From contig URUU01000001.1 of the NCBI GenBank assembly GCA_900551235.1, positions 1 through 64,000 on the forward strand: a stretch of 64,000 nucleotides of DNA, written 5' to 3'. Both the position numbers and the translations under genes were made by a program. The DNA is from an uncultured Lachnospiraceae bacterium. Its GTDB lineage: Bacteria > Bacillota > Clostridia > Lachnospirales > Lachnospiraceae. Below, one piece after another: positions 1 through 8,105 of this stretch (positions within the stretch are counted from its first letter, which is position 1; every line of letters starts with the position of its first letter). Under the pieces are notes generated by a model. That model was not told where the DNA came from and did no database searches. It saw nothing but the letters and a program-made list of their open reading frames with translations.

Positions 1-135
1 TATAAAAAATTGCGTGAACTACTTGCCGATGATTTGAATGCCTTGGTGTTATTTTATTTCCATATCGTCAGAAAAGAAAATCCTGATTTTTGTTGCAAAT
101 CAGAAGAAATATCAAATTTTTGTCACTCAAAATAA
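1..135 (+). CDS. Possible 3' end of an unknown plus-strand gene (partial)
   Basis: The first reading frame is open from the window edge to a TAA stop and encodes about 44 residues. The start lies outside the window. The residues include LRELLADDLNALVLFYFHIV, which looks like ordinary protein with a plausible amphipathic helix. I do not recognise a family. The following 90 bases hold a small hairpin but no gene. An open frame this short can arise by chance, so the call is weak. Confidence 0.3.
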   Translation, partial: YKKLRELLADDLNALVLFYFHIVRKENPDFCCKSEEISNFCHSK

Positions 136-171
136 AAATAAGCTCGTCTTATCTGTAATTGAAACAAACTG

Positions 172-187
172 TCGGATGAAAATCCGA
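172..187. terminator. Small hairpin between convergent genes
   Basis: A perfect 6-bp stem with a GAAA loop (TCGGAT GAAA ATCCGA) is followed on the plus strand by TGTTTATT. It sits between the possible left-edge gene and the end of the minus-strand kinase-like gene. It could act as a weak terminator in either direction. The T-tract is poor. Confidence 0.35.
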
Positions 188-227
188 TGTTTATTATAAA
201 CAATAAGTCATGAAAGTTATTTTTATT

Positions 228-869
228 TTATTTCTGTGCATCCATAATTTCACGGAATTTTAAGATCATGTCGACACATCCGTCAATACCAAGCTTTCCG
301 GCATCCAGTGTCAGATGATAGCTAGTAGAATCACCCCAGCGCTTGCTGGAATAATAATTATAATAGCTGGCGCGCTGTTTATCCTTTTTCTGGATCAGGT
401 CTTTTGCCTTATTCTCTGTGATATTCAGGCGTTTGCTGACAGCTTTGACGCGGTTTTCCATATCTGAATGTATAAAAATATTGATGCAGTCCGGATAATC
501 TGTCAATGCGTAATCTGCACATCTGCCAACAATGACACAGGATTCACGATCTGCAATCTTTTTAATCGTTTCAAATTGTGCAAGGAATACTTTATGGTTC
601 AACGGCATATCAAGAAACGGTGAAGAATTGTAGCTTCCAACGGAGTATGTATCCATGACCAGTGAGTATAAAAAGCTGCTGGTTGGTTTTTCATCGTGAT
701 GTTCAAACAATTCCTGACAGATTCCGCTTTCTTTGGCTGCACGGTCAAGCAGCTCTTTATCGTAAAATTTTATGCCAAGTTCTTTTGCCAGTTTTTCCCC
801 AATCTCATGACCGCCGCTTCCGTACTGTCGCCCAATCGTAATAATTGATTTACAAGCCATATATAACAC
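228..869 (-). CDS. Cytidylate kinase-like family protein
   Basis: This is a predicted cytosolic nucleotide-kinase-like protein of about 210 residues. The N-terminus has the motif ITIGRQYGSGGHEIG, where a P-loop-like glycine-rich segment takes the place of the usual GxxxxGKS/T. This is typical of the cytidylate-kinase-like (Cytidylate_kin2) family rather than true Cmk. The segment CVIVGRCADYAL and the Arg/Lys-rich lid (RVKAVSKRLNITENKAKDLI) also fit. The substrate is not known for the family. A GTG start lies 7 bases after AAGGAG. An ATG three codons further in (860) gives the usual family N-terminus, MACKSIITIGRQ, so either start is possible. A candidate promoter lies directly upstream, so the gene may be transcribed apart from rluD. 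Confidence 0.8.
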   Translation of the reverse strand: MLYMACKSIITIGRQYGSGGHEIGEKLAKELGIKFYDKELLDRAAKESGICQELFEHHDEKPTSSFLYSLVMDTYSVGSYNSSPFLDMPLNHKVFLAQFETIKKIADRESCVIVGRCADYALTDYPDCINIFIHSDMENRVKAVSKRLNITENKAKDLIQKKDKQRASYYNYYSSKRWGDSTSYHLTLDAGKLGIDGCVDMILKFREIMDAQK

Positions 870-894
870 ACCCTTTCTCCTTGTTATAGGAGTA

Positions 895-924
895 ATTATA
901 CAATATTATACAGACAATTTACAA
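895..924 (-). promoter_or_regulatory. Candidate sigma-A promoter of the kinase-like gene
   Basis: On the minus strand a TTGTAA -35 and a TATAAT -10 are separated by 18 bases, just upstream of the ribosome binding site. A second TATAAT lies within the spacer. The AT-rich context raises the chance of a false match. Confidence 0.45.
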
Positions 925-953
925 GCTTTTTCCGAAAAGTAAAACAGGTTCTT

Positions 954-1862
954 TCAGGGAAGTTTATGCAAAAGCTCCTGAAAATAGGATGGCAATGGGG
1001 CTGAAAATTCCATATAATTTCCGGTAACCGGATGGACAAATCCGATTGTCATGGCATGAAGTGTCTGACCCTGCAATTTGCAGGGGGATTTTGCAGGACC
1101 ATAGACATTGTCACCAAGTAGAGGATGATGCAGGGACGCCATATGCACACGAATCTGATGGGTGCGGCCTGTTTCCAGTTCACATTCAATATAAGTGAAC
1201 TGCCGAAAACGTTTCAATACACGGAAATGTGTGACCGCTCTTTTTCCATTTTGCTCATTGATGGCCATTTTTTTTCGATCAACCGGATGTCTGCCGATCG
1301 GGGCATCTACCGTCCCACTCTCCTCATGGATGACACCATGTACGATCGCACGGTAACAGCGGTGTATGGAATGTTCTTTTAACTGTGCAGCAATGGATTT
1401 ATGTGCGGCATCAGTTTTGCATACGATCAGGGAACCGGTGGTATCCATATCAATTCTGTGAACAATTCCGGGACGCAGAACTCCGTTGATGCCAGACAGG
1501 CTGTCTTTGCAGTGATACATCAGTGCATTGACCAGTGTTCCATTGTAGTGCCCGTGTGCCGGATGAACGACCATTCCTTTTGGTTTATTCACGATGAGAA
1601 GTGAGTCATCCTCGTACAAAATATCAAGAGGTATATTTTCCGGTACGATATCCGGTGTCTGTGCATCCGGGATTGTCAGGCTGATCTCTTCTGCATCTAC
1701 ACGGTAACTTGCCTTTATCGGAGTCTCCTGGATTTTGATCTGTTCTTCTTTGAAAAGTTTTTGCAGAAAACTTCTGGAATATTGTGGAAACTGTGCAGCC
1801 AGATATTTATCTGCACGTTCTCCAAAGGAAGCTTCTTCCGGTAGGATCATTAGTTTTTGCAT
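954..1862 (-). CDS. rluD: 23S rRNA pseudouridine synthase, RluA/RluD family
   Basis: This enzyme isomerises specific uridines in 23S rRNA to pseudouridine. The protein is about 302 residues. An N-terminal S4 RNA-binding domain (ERADKYLAAQFPQYSRSFLQ) is followed by the catalytic domain. The catalytic Asp lies in HRIDMDTTG, where most relatives have HRLDxxTSG, and GRTHQIRVH is the second hallmark. The open frame extends 51 codons upstream, but the ATG chosen has GGGAG seven bases before it and matches the normal length. The extension would overlap lspA. It is the last gene of the division/lspA operon. Substrate position (RluD versus another RluA-family site) cannot be set from sequence alone. 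Confidence 0.9.
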   Translation of the reverse strand: MQKLMILPEEASFGERADKYLAAQFPQYSRSFLQKLFKEEQIKIQETPIKASYRVDAEEISLTIPDAQTPDIVPENIPLDILYEDDSLLIVNKPKGMVVHPAHGHYNGTLVNALMYHCKDSLSGINGVLRPGIVHRIDMDTTGSLIVCKTDAAHKSIAAQLKEHSIHRCYRAIVHGVIHEESGTVDAPIGRHPVDRKKMAINEQNGKRAVTHFRVLKRFRQFTYIECELETGRTHQIRVHMASLHHPLLGDNVYGPAKSPCKLQGQTLHAMTIGFVHPVTGNYMEFSAPLPSYFQELLHKLP

Positions 1863-1890
1863 GAATTGTCTCCCATCTGCAGGACATAAA

Positions 1891-2394
1891 TTATTGTTTT
1901 CCAGGTTTGAGGAATGAAAAATCCTCATCTTTGTAAAATGTGAGAATGAGTACAAACAGTATCGGCATAGATACCGTAACATAAATATCTGCAACATTAA
2001 AAACCGGAAAATCAATCAGTGAAAAATAGAAAAAATCAATGACATATCCGTTTATAATGCGGTCAATCATATTTCCAATTGCACCTGCCGCGATCAGAAC
2101 CGATAAAACGCGAAGCGGACGGTAATGTACTTCATCCGGAAGGTGCCAAAAACACCATATAAGTGCAGCCAGAACGATAAAAACAACCAGGATGAAAAAC
2201 CAGCGCTGATTCTGAAGTGTGCCAAAGGCAGCACCTCTGTTCTCGAGGTACTGCAGTTCAAAAATGCCTGGAATCAATGAAACAGCAGGTTTTCCTTTCA
2301 GGTGTTCAGAGGCGGCCAGTTTTGTGATCTGATCCAGCAGCACAAGAAAAAATACAGTAACGGAAGCGAGAATCATTCGATACTTTTTTTGCAT
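1891..2394 (-). CDS. lspA: Lipoprotein signal peptidase (signal peptidase II)
   Basis: This aspartic membrane peptidase cleaves signal peptides of diacylated prolipoproteins. It is 167 residues with four predicted membrane helices. The family motifs are visible: NRGAAFG, GNMIDRIINGYVIDF with the first catalytic Asp, and FNVADIYV with the second. The ATG chosen is preceded by AAAGGG. An upstream in-frame ATG overlaps the aroB stop as ATGA but lacks a ribosome binding site. Several lipoproteins encoded in this window (the DUF3048 and C39-like proteins) are predicted substrates. Confidence 0.95.
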   Translation of the reverse strand: MQKKYRMILASVTVFFLVLLDQITKLAASEHLKGKPAVSLIPGIFELQYLENRGAAFGTLQNQRWFFILVVFIVLAALIWCFWHLPDEVHYRPLRVLSVLIAAGAIGNMIDRIINGYVIDFFYFSLIDFPVFNVADIYVTVSMPILFVLILTFYKDEDFSFLKPGKQ

Positions 2395-2408
2395 GTTTCT
2401 GCCCTTTC

Positions 2409-3527
2409 TCATTTTAAAATGAACGGATTTTCAAGATACTGTAAGGAGTCTTTCATTTCTTTATCGGTAACACTTGGGTCAATGCAGGCATTGCCGATAG
2501 CATTTAGAAGAATAAATTTTACTTTTCCGGATTCCATTTTTTTATCAGAACGCGTTGTCTGGATGATTTCCTCGACATTCAGTCCATCGAGAATAGTTGG
2601 AAGTTCAAAATCAAGATTGGCATTCTGGATCGTCTGAAAATCTTTAATAGTTATCATACCGCGTTTCCAGGAAATATAAGCAGCAGCCAGGCTGCCGAGG
2701 GCAACACACTGTCCATGCATCAGCGTAAAGTTTTTTAATTTTTCGATAGCATGACCGAGTGTGTGACCAAAATTCAGGAGTGCACGCTCTCCTTTTTCCG
2801 TTGGATCTTTTTCAACTACATCGCGTTTAATTTCACAGCTTCCGGAAATCATCTGTTCCAGTGTTTCAAGATTCCTGTCTTTGATTTCTGTTATATGCTG
2901 AAGAGTCCATTCGTAATAGGAACGATCACGAATCAGACCATGCTTCAGAATTTCACCCATTCCGCATGCAAACTGTTCATCCGTTAAGGTTTTCAGGGTT
3001 GAAAGATTCATATAAACAAGCTTAGGCTGATGGAATGCACCGACCATATTTTTATAACAATTAAAATCTACACCGGTTTTTCCTCCGATGCTGCTGTCTA
3101 CCTGTGCCAGTAATGTGGTCGGAACCTGAATAAAATCTATACCGCGCAGGTAAGTAGAAGCGGCAAATCCTGTCAGATCTCCAACGACACCGCCGCCAAG
3201 AGCAACCAGCATATCTTTTCGCTCAAAGTGGTTCAGAATCAGGTGTTCATATAAATCTTGTACGACATTTAAATTCTTATGGGCTTCACCTGCAGGAAAT
3301 ACAAAACGTGTTACTTCTTTTGCACATCCGTCAAGAATCTTTTCTACTTCATCGCCATAATATTGATTCACAGTAGAATCTGTAACGAGACATAGTCTTC
3401 GGTTTTTTGTATCACAGGCGGTAAGACGCCCGGCAAGCATTGTAAAATCCTTCTCCAGAAAAATCTCGTATGCGAAGTTACCGTCTTTTGTTACGGGGAT
3501 GCTGGTTCGATAATCTTTTTGGTTCAT
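2409..3527 (-). CDS. aroB: 3-dehydroquinate synthase
   Basis: AroB converts DAHP to 3-dehydroquinate, the second step of the shikimate pathway. It is NAD- and metal-dependent. The protein is 372 residues, a normal length. Visible motifs are GGGVVGDLTGFAASTYLRG (NAD binding), VPTTLLAQVDSSIGGKTGVD, KNMVGAFHQP and the metal-binding segment GHTLGHAIE. GAAGGAG precedes the ATG. It sits between ylmH and lspA in an operon otherwise devoted to division and lipoprotein processing. No other shikimate gene lies in the window. Confidence 0.96.
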   Translation of the reverse strand: MNQKDYRTSIPVTKDGNFAYEIFLEKDFTMLAGRLTACDTKNRRLCLVTDSTVNQYYGDEVEKILDGCAKEVTRFVFPAGEAHKNLNVVQDLYEHLILNHFERKDMLVALGGGVVGDLTGFAASTYLRGIDFIQVPTTLLAQVDSSIGGKTGVDFNCYKNMVGAFHQPKLVYMNLSTLKTLTDEQFACGMGEILKHGLIRDRSYYEWTLQHITEIKDRNLETLEQMISGSCEIKRDVVEKDPTEKGERALLNFGHTLGHAIEKLKNFTLMHGQCVALGSLAAAYISWKRGMITIKDFQTIQNANLDFELPTILDGLNVEEIIQTTRSDKKMESGKVKFILLNAIGNACIDPSVTDKEMKDSLQYLENPFILK

Positions 3528-3551
3528 ATCGTAGCTCCTTCATATATGATT

Positions 3552-4340
3552 TTATATATACTTTTCTATTCTTACAAGAAAACGTCCTTTTTTTGTTTGT
3601 GTTAAAACACCTTTGTAAACAAAACGCCCCAAACCTCTTGCAGATATCAGATCCTGCTCTTTTATATGATATCCATTGGAAGTAATACATTTTCCATTTA
3701 CAAATACGCGTCCTTCTTCAATCAGGCTAACCAGACTGCTTCTGGAAGCGTTCCATGCCAGGGCAAGGAGGGTATCCAGCCGGATAGATGCCACAGTTCC
3801 ATCTATTTTTTCGAATTTTATCGGTATATCCTGTATGGAACCACTAAATCGCTGGCACAAAACGACAGTATGTTTGATGCGTATAAGATTATCACATAAA
3901 AAATCTGAAATTTTATTCATGCAGAATACATAAGCCTGATTCTGATCGATCAGGATATCACCGATAACAGAGCGGTCGATTCCAAGATTTAAAATGGCTC
4001 CAAGATAATCGCGATGTGACAGTTTTTCAGCAAATCGAATATTCAGCGGGGATATCTGCAGGCAGGTAATCGGAAAATCAAAAAAGTCATCTTTTTGTTT
4101 TTCTTTATGATCATAACGAAAATAAAGAGCATCAGGGATAAACGCTGCCAACTGACGCTCTGCTTTTGCATAACCGCCGAAAAGCTTCCATCTTACACAG
4201 GAAACTTTTTCGACTTTATTATGAAAAATATTTAATTCGTTTAGATTCATAAAATCTGTATAAGTAATGATTCCTCTTCGATCAGCCATATTGGCAAGAT
4301 CCAGGATACGCTGCTGTGTGCGTTCCTCTGATTTATCCAT
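3552..4340 (-). CDS. ylmH: YlmH-type S4-domain RNA-binding protein
   Basis: This is a 262-residue cytosolic protein with an S4 domain near the C-terminus (RSSLVSLIEEGRVFVNGKCITSNGYHIKEQDLISARGLGRF, described here by its key residues Gly-Arg-Val-Val-Asn-Gly). Upstream lies a YlmH-type RNA-binding region. The family neighbours sepF in most Firmicutes. B. subtilis YlmH has been linked to ribosome quality control. The start with AGGAGTGAAACA in front gives the usual family N-terminus, MDKSEERTQQ. A longer reading frame overlaps sepF and is unlikely to be used. No DivIVA gene follows, unlike in Bacillus. Confidence 0.88.
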   Translation of the reverse strand: MDKSEERTQQRILDLANMADRRGIITYTDFMNLNELNIFHNKVEKVSCVRWKLFGGYAKAERQLAAFIPDALYFRYDHKEKQKDDFFDFPITCLQISPLNIRFAEKLSHRDYLGAILNLGIDRSVIGDILIDQNQAYVFCMNKISDFLCDNLIRIKHTVVLCQRFSGSIQDIPIKFEKIDGTVASIRLDTLLALAWNASRSSLVSLIEEGRVFVNGKCITSNGYHIKEQDLISARGLGRFVYKGVLTQTKKGRFLVRIEKYI

Positions 4341-4350
4341 TGTTTCACTC

Positions 4351-4941
4351 CTAAAATTTATTTCCAAGAGAAGGCACATCAAATGCACCATTTAAGATTT
4401 CCTGATAATCTCCGGAAACATCTACATCAGATGGTGTAATGACAAAAATGAAATTGCTGACTTTCTGCAGGTTTCCGCTAATTGCATAACAGGAACCGGA
4501 AGCAAAATCAATAATGCGCTGTGCAACGTCAAGATCTAAACCTTCCATATTCAGCACGACCGTACAATCTGCCAGAAGTGTGTCAGTAATTTCACGTGCA
4601 TCTTCCATAGAACGTGGTTTGATCACACAGACCTCCATGCCGGAAGCAGATTTTTTTGTACGCATTGGCGAGATTTTACTGGAATTTGTCGTCTTTGCAG
4701 AAGAAGTGCTGCGTGGACGAGAAGTGGAAGAAGTCTGCTTTGAAAAAGATTTGCTGTTTCTGGAAGTAGGTTTTTCATCCAGATCATAATCATCTAAATC
4801 ATCTTCCTGCTTTTTGAAAAATCTCTTTTTCGGAGTGCTCTCATCAAAATCATCGACCTCATCATCGAAAAATTCATCATCATCAAATCCGTCATCTTCA
4901 CTTACTTTCATGACATTTAAGATTTTATCCAATACTCCCAT
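4351..4941 (-). CDS. sepF: Cell division protein SepF
   Basis: SepF bundles FtsZ and anchors the Z-ring to the membrane. The 196-residue protein starts with a short amphipathic segment (MGVLDKILNVMKV) expected to bind membrane. A very acidic stretch and a Ser/Thr/Lys-rich linker of about 85 residues follow. The conserved SepF core (MEVCVIKPRSMEDAREITDT onward) is C-terminal, with the glycine-containing FASGSCYAISG segment. It is about 40 residues longer than B. subtilis SepF because of the linker. AGGAG lies 6 bases before the ATG. The order yggS-sepF-ylmH is the classical Firmicute division cluster. Confidence 0.94.
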   Translation of the reverse strand: MGVLDKILNVMKVSEDDGFDDDEFFDDEVDDFDESTPKKRFFKKQEDDLDDYDLDEKPTSRNSKSFSKQTSSTSRPRSTSSAKTTNSSKISPMRTKKSASGMEVCVIKPRSMEDAREITDTLLADCTVVLNMEGLDLDVAQRIIDFASGSCYAISGNLQKVSNFIFVITPSDVDVSGDYQEILNGAFDVPSLGNKF

Positions 4942-4962
4942 TTTGTTCTCCTATCTGGTTTA

Positions 4963-5655
4963 TCACAAATTGTAATTACGATGTCCGAAAATTCCGGTTC
5001 CTACACGTACCATGGTAGCACCTTCTTCAATCGCAACCTGATAATCTCCAGTCATACCCATACTGAGATTACACATACTAACATTATCTATGTTTTTAGC
5101 TGCTATGTCAACTGATAATTCTCTCAATTTTGCAAAATATTTGCGGTTATCCTCAGCATTTTCTACAAAAGGAGCAATGGTCATCAATCCCTGGACGGAA
5201 ATATGCTCTAATTTTGCAATCTCACGGATGAATGTTTCGCAATCGGAAACCGTTATTCCAAATTTGCTCTCCTCTTCTGCCACATTGACTTCCACAAGAA
5301 CAGGCATCACAATGTCTTTTTTTTCAGCTTCCTGATTGATAGCCTCGGCAAGCCGGATAGATTCTACAGAGTGAATCAGGGAAGCATTCCCTACTACATA
5401 TTTGACTTTATTTCGCTGAAGATGTCCAATCATATGCCAGTGGATATCTTTTGGCAGTTCCTGATATTTGTCACGCAATTCCTGCGGTTTGTTTTCGCCA
5501 AATTCGCGAATTCCTGTTTCATAAGCTTCTTCAATCATGGAAATTGGCTTGGTTTTGCTGACTGCGATCAGAGTAACCTCATTTCGGTCACGACCGCTTT
5601 TTTTGCATGCCTCCATAATATTCTTTTCCACTTCTTTTAAATTTTCTGTAACCAT
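4963..5655 (-). CDS. yggS: YggS family pyridoxal phosphate homeostasis protein
   Basis: This is a PLP-binding fold III protein (YlmE/YBL036C family) that buffers PLP rather than catalysing a known reaction. The 230-residue protein has the PLP lysine in LIAVSKTKP, the GENKPQEL segment, HMIGHLQRNKVKYV, and the C-terminal phosphate-binding SMGMTGDYQVAIEEG and VRVGTGIFG motifs. The internal ATG (MVTENLKEV) has GAGGTG at proper distance, whereas the upstream ATG would have its binding site directly abutting. It is the second gene of the division operon and starts 14 bases after the stop of the HlyD-like gene. Confidence 0.94.
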   Translation of the reverse strand: MVTENLKEVEKNIMEACKKSGRDRNEVTLIAVSKTKPISMIEEAYETGIREFGENKPQELRDKYQELPKDIHWHMIGHLQRNKVKYVVGNASLIHSVESIRLAEAINQEAEKKDIVMPVLVEVNVAEEESKFGITVSDCETFIREIAKLEHISVQGLMTIAPFVENAEDNRKYFAKLRELSVDIAAKNIDNVSMCNLSMGMTGDYQVAIEEGATMVRVGTGIFGHRNYNL

Positions 5656-5669
5656 GTCATTCACCTCAT

Positions 5670-7082
5670 TTATAAAATCTGATCATCGGAAACCGTATTT
5701 GCATCCAGTGCGATATGATCGTACTGTGCCAGCCCAAAAGTACTTCCATCCTCTACAATACAATATTCTTCGTTGTCAGCGATTACTTTTACTTCGCGGA
5801 AAATGGCATATCCTTTATTAATATTATAGACGCCCTGAAGAGATGCGGTTTCTTCAATTCGATATTTGTTTGTGGAGCCTTTTTTTACAATATAATCTCC
5901 TTCTGAAAATTTATTGATATCTACATAGTATTTATCATCGACCTTTTCGTACACTGTGGTAGTAACGTATCGCTGCTCGGATTTTCCACTGTTGTTATAA
6001 GTTTCCAGCAGAAGCGTAATTTCATCATCATTGTCTTCATTTGATATGGCATATTCTTCCGGAATAACATAAAAATTACGCTGTTCGATCGCAGATTTCG
6101 GAATTTTAAGACCAGTTTTTTTATTTAGCAGCAATTCAATTTCAAGAAAACGGTCAGAAGCAAAACGAATAACAGAATCCTCCAGATTTAACTGTGCAAA
6201 ATAGGTGGCTCCATTCTGAATGACAGATACAGAAGAGGTTGTTGTGGTGCCATCTTTCAGAAAACGAATGCTAACAGAACTTTGATCTGTCAGTTCCGAT
6301 GCTATGTTATTGTCAATAGGGATCATGAGTGACCAGTTTTCATCCGTGATCAGTTTATAAAGAGCATCTCCGCTTTTTGCACTGCTTTTCAGACGGAGAT
6401 TTTCTTTATCGTATGATTTTGTGTTGAACATATCTGTGGTTACATCTTCCGGTGTAATATCTTCAAATCCATCTACGGAATAGACTACAATGCCGGGTTC
6501 GGAAGTTCTGCACAGATTAAAAAGACTGTTTTCGCTTGCGTTTCCATAAGCATCCTCTGCATACAGATCAAGGACTGCACTTTCTACATCCGCTTTCATT
6601 TCATATGCTTTCTGAAAATCCTGCCCGGAAAAATTTATGGAATAGCTTGCAGCCGCAGAACGCAGTTTCTTTGCATCATCAGAAGAGAGTTTTCCGGATG
6701 AAGCAGCTTCTGTGTATTCATCAGAAGAATCCGATTCGGTTGCTTCTGTTCGTTCTGTGGATTTCACAGTGCCAGTCTCATTTACAGAGCATATCACACC
6801 GTTCATGGCAATTTCGGTTCCTTCTCTTGCATAATAAGTAACGGCTCCAGATTCCGGTGCGGCTACGATGGATTCTGATTTAAGTGCCAGTGCGGTATAT
6901 TTATAATTACCGGATAAAGTTCCCTTAGTAACTTCATAAGGAGCAATATGCGAAGAAGTAAGATAAAGGAACATACAGACCAGCATATAAACAAATACAA
7001 TACCAAATAATACGGTTCCAATATTTAATCCCAGATATTTCCGATATTTTACAATCTTTTTTTTGTTATTTTTTTCAGCCAA
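5670..7082 (-). CDS. HlyD-like membrane-anchored adaptor protein, first gene of the sepF operon
   Basis: This is a 470-residue protein with a basic cytosolic N-terminus (EKNNKKKIVKYRKY), one membrane helix at about residues 18-42, and a large predicted extracellular part. The segment SESIVAAPESGAVTYYAREGTEI resembles the first half of a lipoyl/barrel-sandwich hybrid domain as in HlyD/MFP adaptors. The long middle is variable and Ser/Glu/Asp-rich. The C-terminal third contains beta-rich repeats including a second barrel-like segment. The start is TTG, with GGGAGG seven bases upstream. No transporter ATPase or permease gene is adjacent, so its partner is unknown. Position ahead of yggS and sepF suggests an envelope or division role, which is inference. 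Confidence 0.75.
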   Translation of the reverse strand: MAEKNNKKKIVKYRKYLGLNIGTVLFGIVFVYMLVCMFLYLTSSHIAPYEVTKGTLSGNYKYTALALKSESIVAAPESGAVTYYAREGTEIAMNGVICSVNETGTVKSTERTEATESDSSDEYTEAASSGKLSSDDAKKLRSAAASYSINFSGQDFQKAYEMKADVESAVLDLYAEDAYGNASENSLFNLCRTSEPGIVVYSVDGFEDITPEDVTTDMFNTKSYDKENLRLKSSAKSGDALYKLITDENWSLMIPIDNNIASELTDQSSVSIRFLKDGTTTTSSVSVIQNGATYFAQLNLEDSVIRFASDRFLEIELLLNKKTGLKIPKSAIEQRNFYVIPEEYAISNEDNDDEITLLLETYNNSGKSEQRYVTTTVYEKVDDKYYVDINKFSEGDYIVKKGSTNKYRIEETASLQGVYNINKGYAIFREVKVIADNEEYCIVEDGSTFGLAQYDHIALDANTVSDDQIL

Positions 7083-7125
7083 ATGGATTCCTCCCAGTTC
7101 ATAGTTCTATTTTGCATCGAATATC

Positions 7126-7154
7126 ATTCTACCACGTTCCCGGGGCAGAAACAA
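7126..7154 (-). promoter_or_regulatory. Candidate promoter of the HlyD-like/yggS/sepF operon
   Basis: A TTGTTT -35 and a TAGAAT -10 are separated by 17 bases on the minus strand, about 44 bases upstream of the TTG start of the HlyD-like gene. No other promoter-like pair was noticed in this divergent gap. Confidence 0.5.
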
Positions 7155-7264
7155 TGGAATAAATTTTAAATTTGTGGAAAAAATAAAGGAAGAAGCTGTG
7201 ATGGTGTGATGGAAGAATCTATCTGCCAGATACAGCAAAAAAACAGGAAAGGAGTCAGAAGGTT

Positions 7265-7480
7265 ATGAATGTAAAGAGCCTGGATTATACCTGTCTTACG
7301 TTATCCATCATCGGAGCAATCAATTGGGGATTGATCGGAATTTTTCGATTTGATCTGGTCGCATTTCTTTTTGGTGATATGAACTGGCTTTCCAGAATCA
7401 TTTATACGCTGGTTGGACTGTCAGGTTTATATCTGATCAGTACTTACGGAAGAATCCGTCAGATTGAAGATGGACACTGA
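7265..7480 (+). CDS. DUF378 family small membrane protein
   Basis: This is a 71-residue protein with two predicted membrane helices. The DUF378 signature is clear: a short lead, then LSIIGAINWGLIGIFRFDLVAFLFG and a second helix RIIYTLVGLSGLYLI. Function is unknown for the family. AAAGGAG lies upstream of the ATG at a somewhat long spacing, with AAGG nearer. It is a single-gene plus-strand unit between two minus-strand operons and shares a bidirectional terminator with the convergent P-loop gene. Confidence 0.88.
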   Translation: MNVKSLDYTCLTLSIIGAINWGLIGIFRFDLVAFLFGDMNWLSRIIYTLVGLSGLYLISTYGRIRQIEDGH

Positions 7481-7504
7481 AAAAGAAAACAGTTTTAAAG
7501 CAAA

Positions 7505-7537
7505 AAAACAGGACGATAAAAGAGTTCGTCCTGTTTT
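7505..7537. terminator. Bidirectional rho-independent terminator
   Basis: A 12-bp perfect stem (AAAACAGGACGA and TCGTCCTGTTTT) with a 9-base loop is flanked by A-rich and T-rich arms, so it can end transcription from both sides. It lies between the DUF378 gene and the convergent P-loop gene. Confidence 0.8.
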
Positions 7538-7565
7538 ACTTCGACTACTGTATTTTATTCCAGGT

Positions 7566-7985
7566 TTATAAAGAGACAATAACTTTTGATTTTGCATTCT
7601 CAGGAAGGTCTGCTTCGTCTAAAGATATGCTGAGAACAAAAGTAATGTGATATTTTTCACCAAGTTTCTCAAGACAGCTGATAGTATCTGAAATATCATG
7701 GTCTTCCAGCTTTGCAATTTTCAGAAAACTGTCAAGATACATCTGCTCAAGATCATGATCCTGTGAAATAATACCGGAAACAAAACCGATAAAAGCATCA
7801 CTGCTTGACAGAGCAAATTCAGAAGTGTCGATCAAACGTACTCTGTTATTTAATTCATACATATGTTTGGAACTTTTATCCAGATAGACAATATTGCCAT
7901 GTACAGTCTTAACCTCTGAATTTACTTTGTCTAACAGTTGCTTTGTTTTGCCTTTTCCCTTTTTTCCTGCAATGATTTGTATCAT
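7566..7985 (-). CDS. Small P-loop protein of unknown function
   Basis: This is a 139-residue soluble protein. A Walker A motif is near the N-terminus (IIAGKKGKGKTKQLL; Gly-x4-Gly-Lys-Thr). No clear Walker B or Q-loop is visible, although the hydrophobic strand ITFVLSIS followed by an Asp-Glu pair (LDEADLP) lies near the C-terminus. Homologues in related genomes are sometimes loosely called PilT-like, which the sequence does not support. AAAGGAGGAG precedes the ATG, and a longer reading frame upstream lacks a site. It has its own strong promoter. Function unknown. Confidence 0.7.
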   Translation of the reverse strand: MIQIIAGKKGKGKTKQLLDKVNSEVKTVHGNIVYLDKSSKHMYELNNRVRLIDTSEFALSSSDAFIGFVSGIISQDHDLEQMYLDSFLKIAKLEDHDISDTISCLEKLGEKYHITFVLSISLDEADLPENAKSKVIVSL

Positions 7986-8030
7986 GCTAATCTCCTCCTT
8001 TAGTCCGATGACATAAATAACTATAGGTAG

Positions 8031-8059
8031 ATTATAGTGCATATTTAAAGAAATTACAA
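8031..8059 (-). promoter_or_regulatory. Promoter of the small P-loop gene
   Basis: TTGTAA and TATAAT are separated by 17 bases on the minus strand, about 45 bases before the ATG. A separate TTGACA (8068-8073) lies further upstream without a good -10 partner. Confidence 0.6.
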
Positions 8060-8105
8060 CTACTAATTGTCAAATTTTGTAACAATTTACTAACGCAGAA
8101 ATAAG

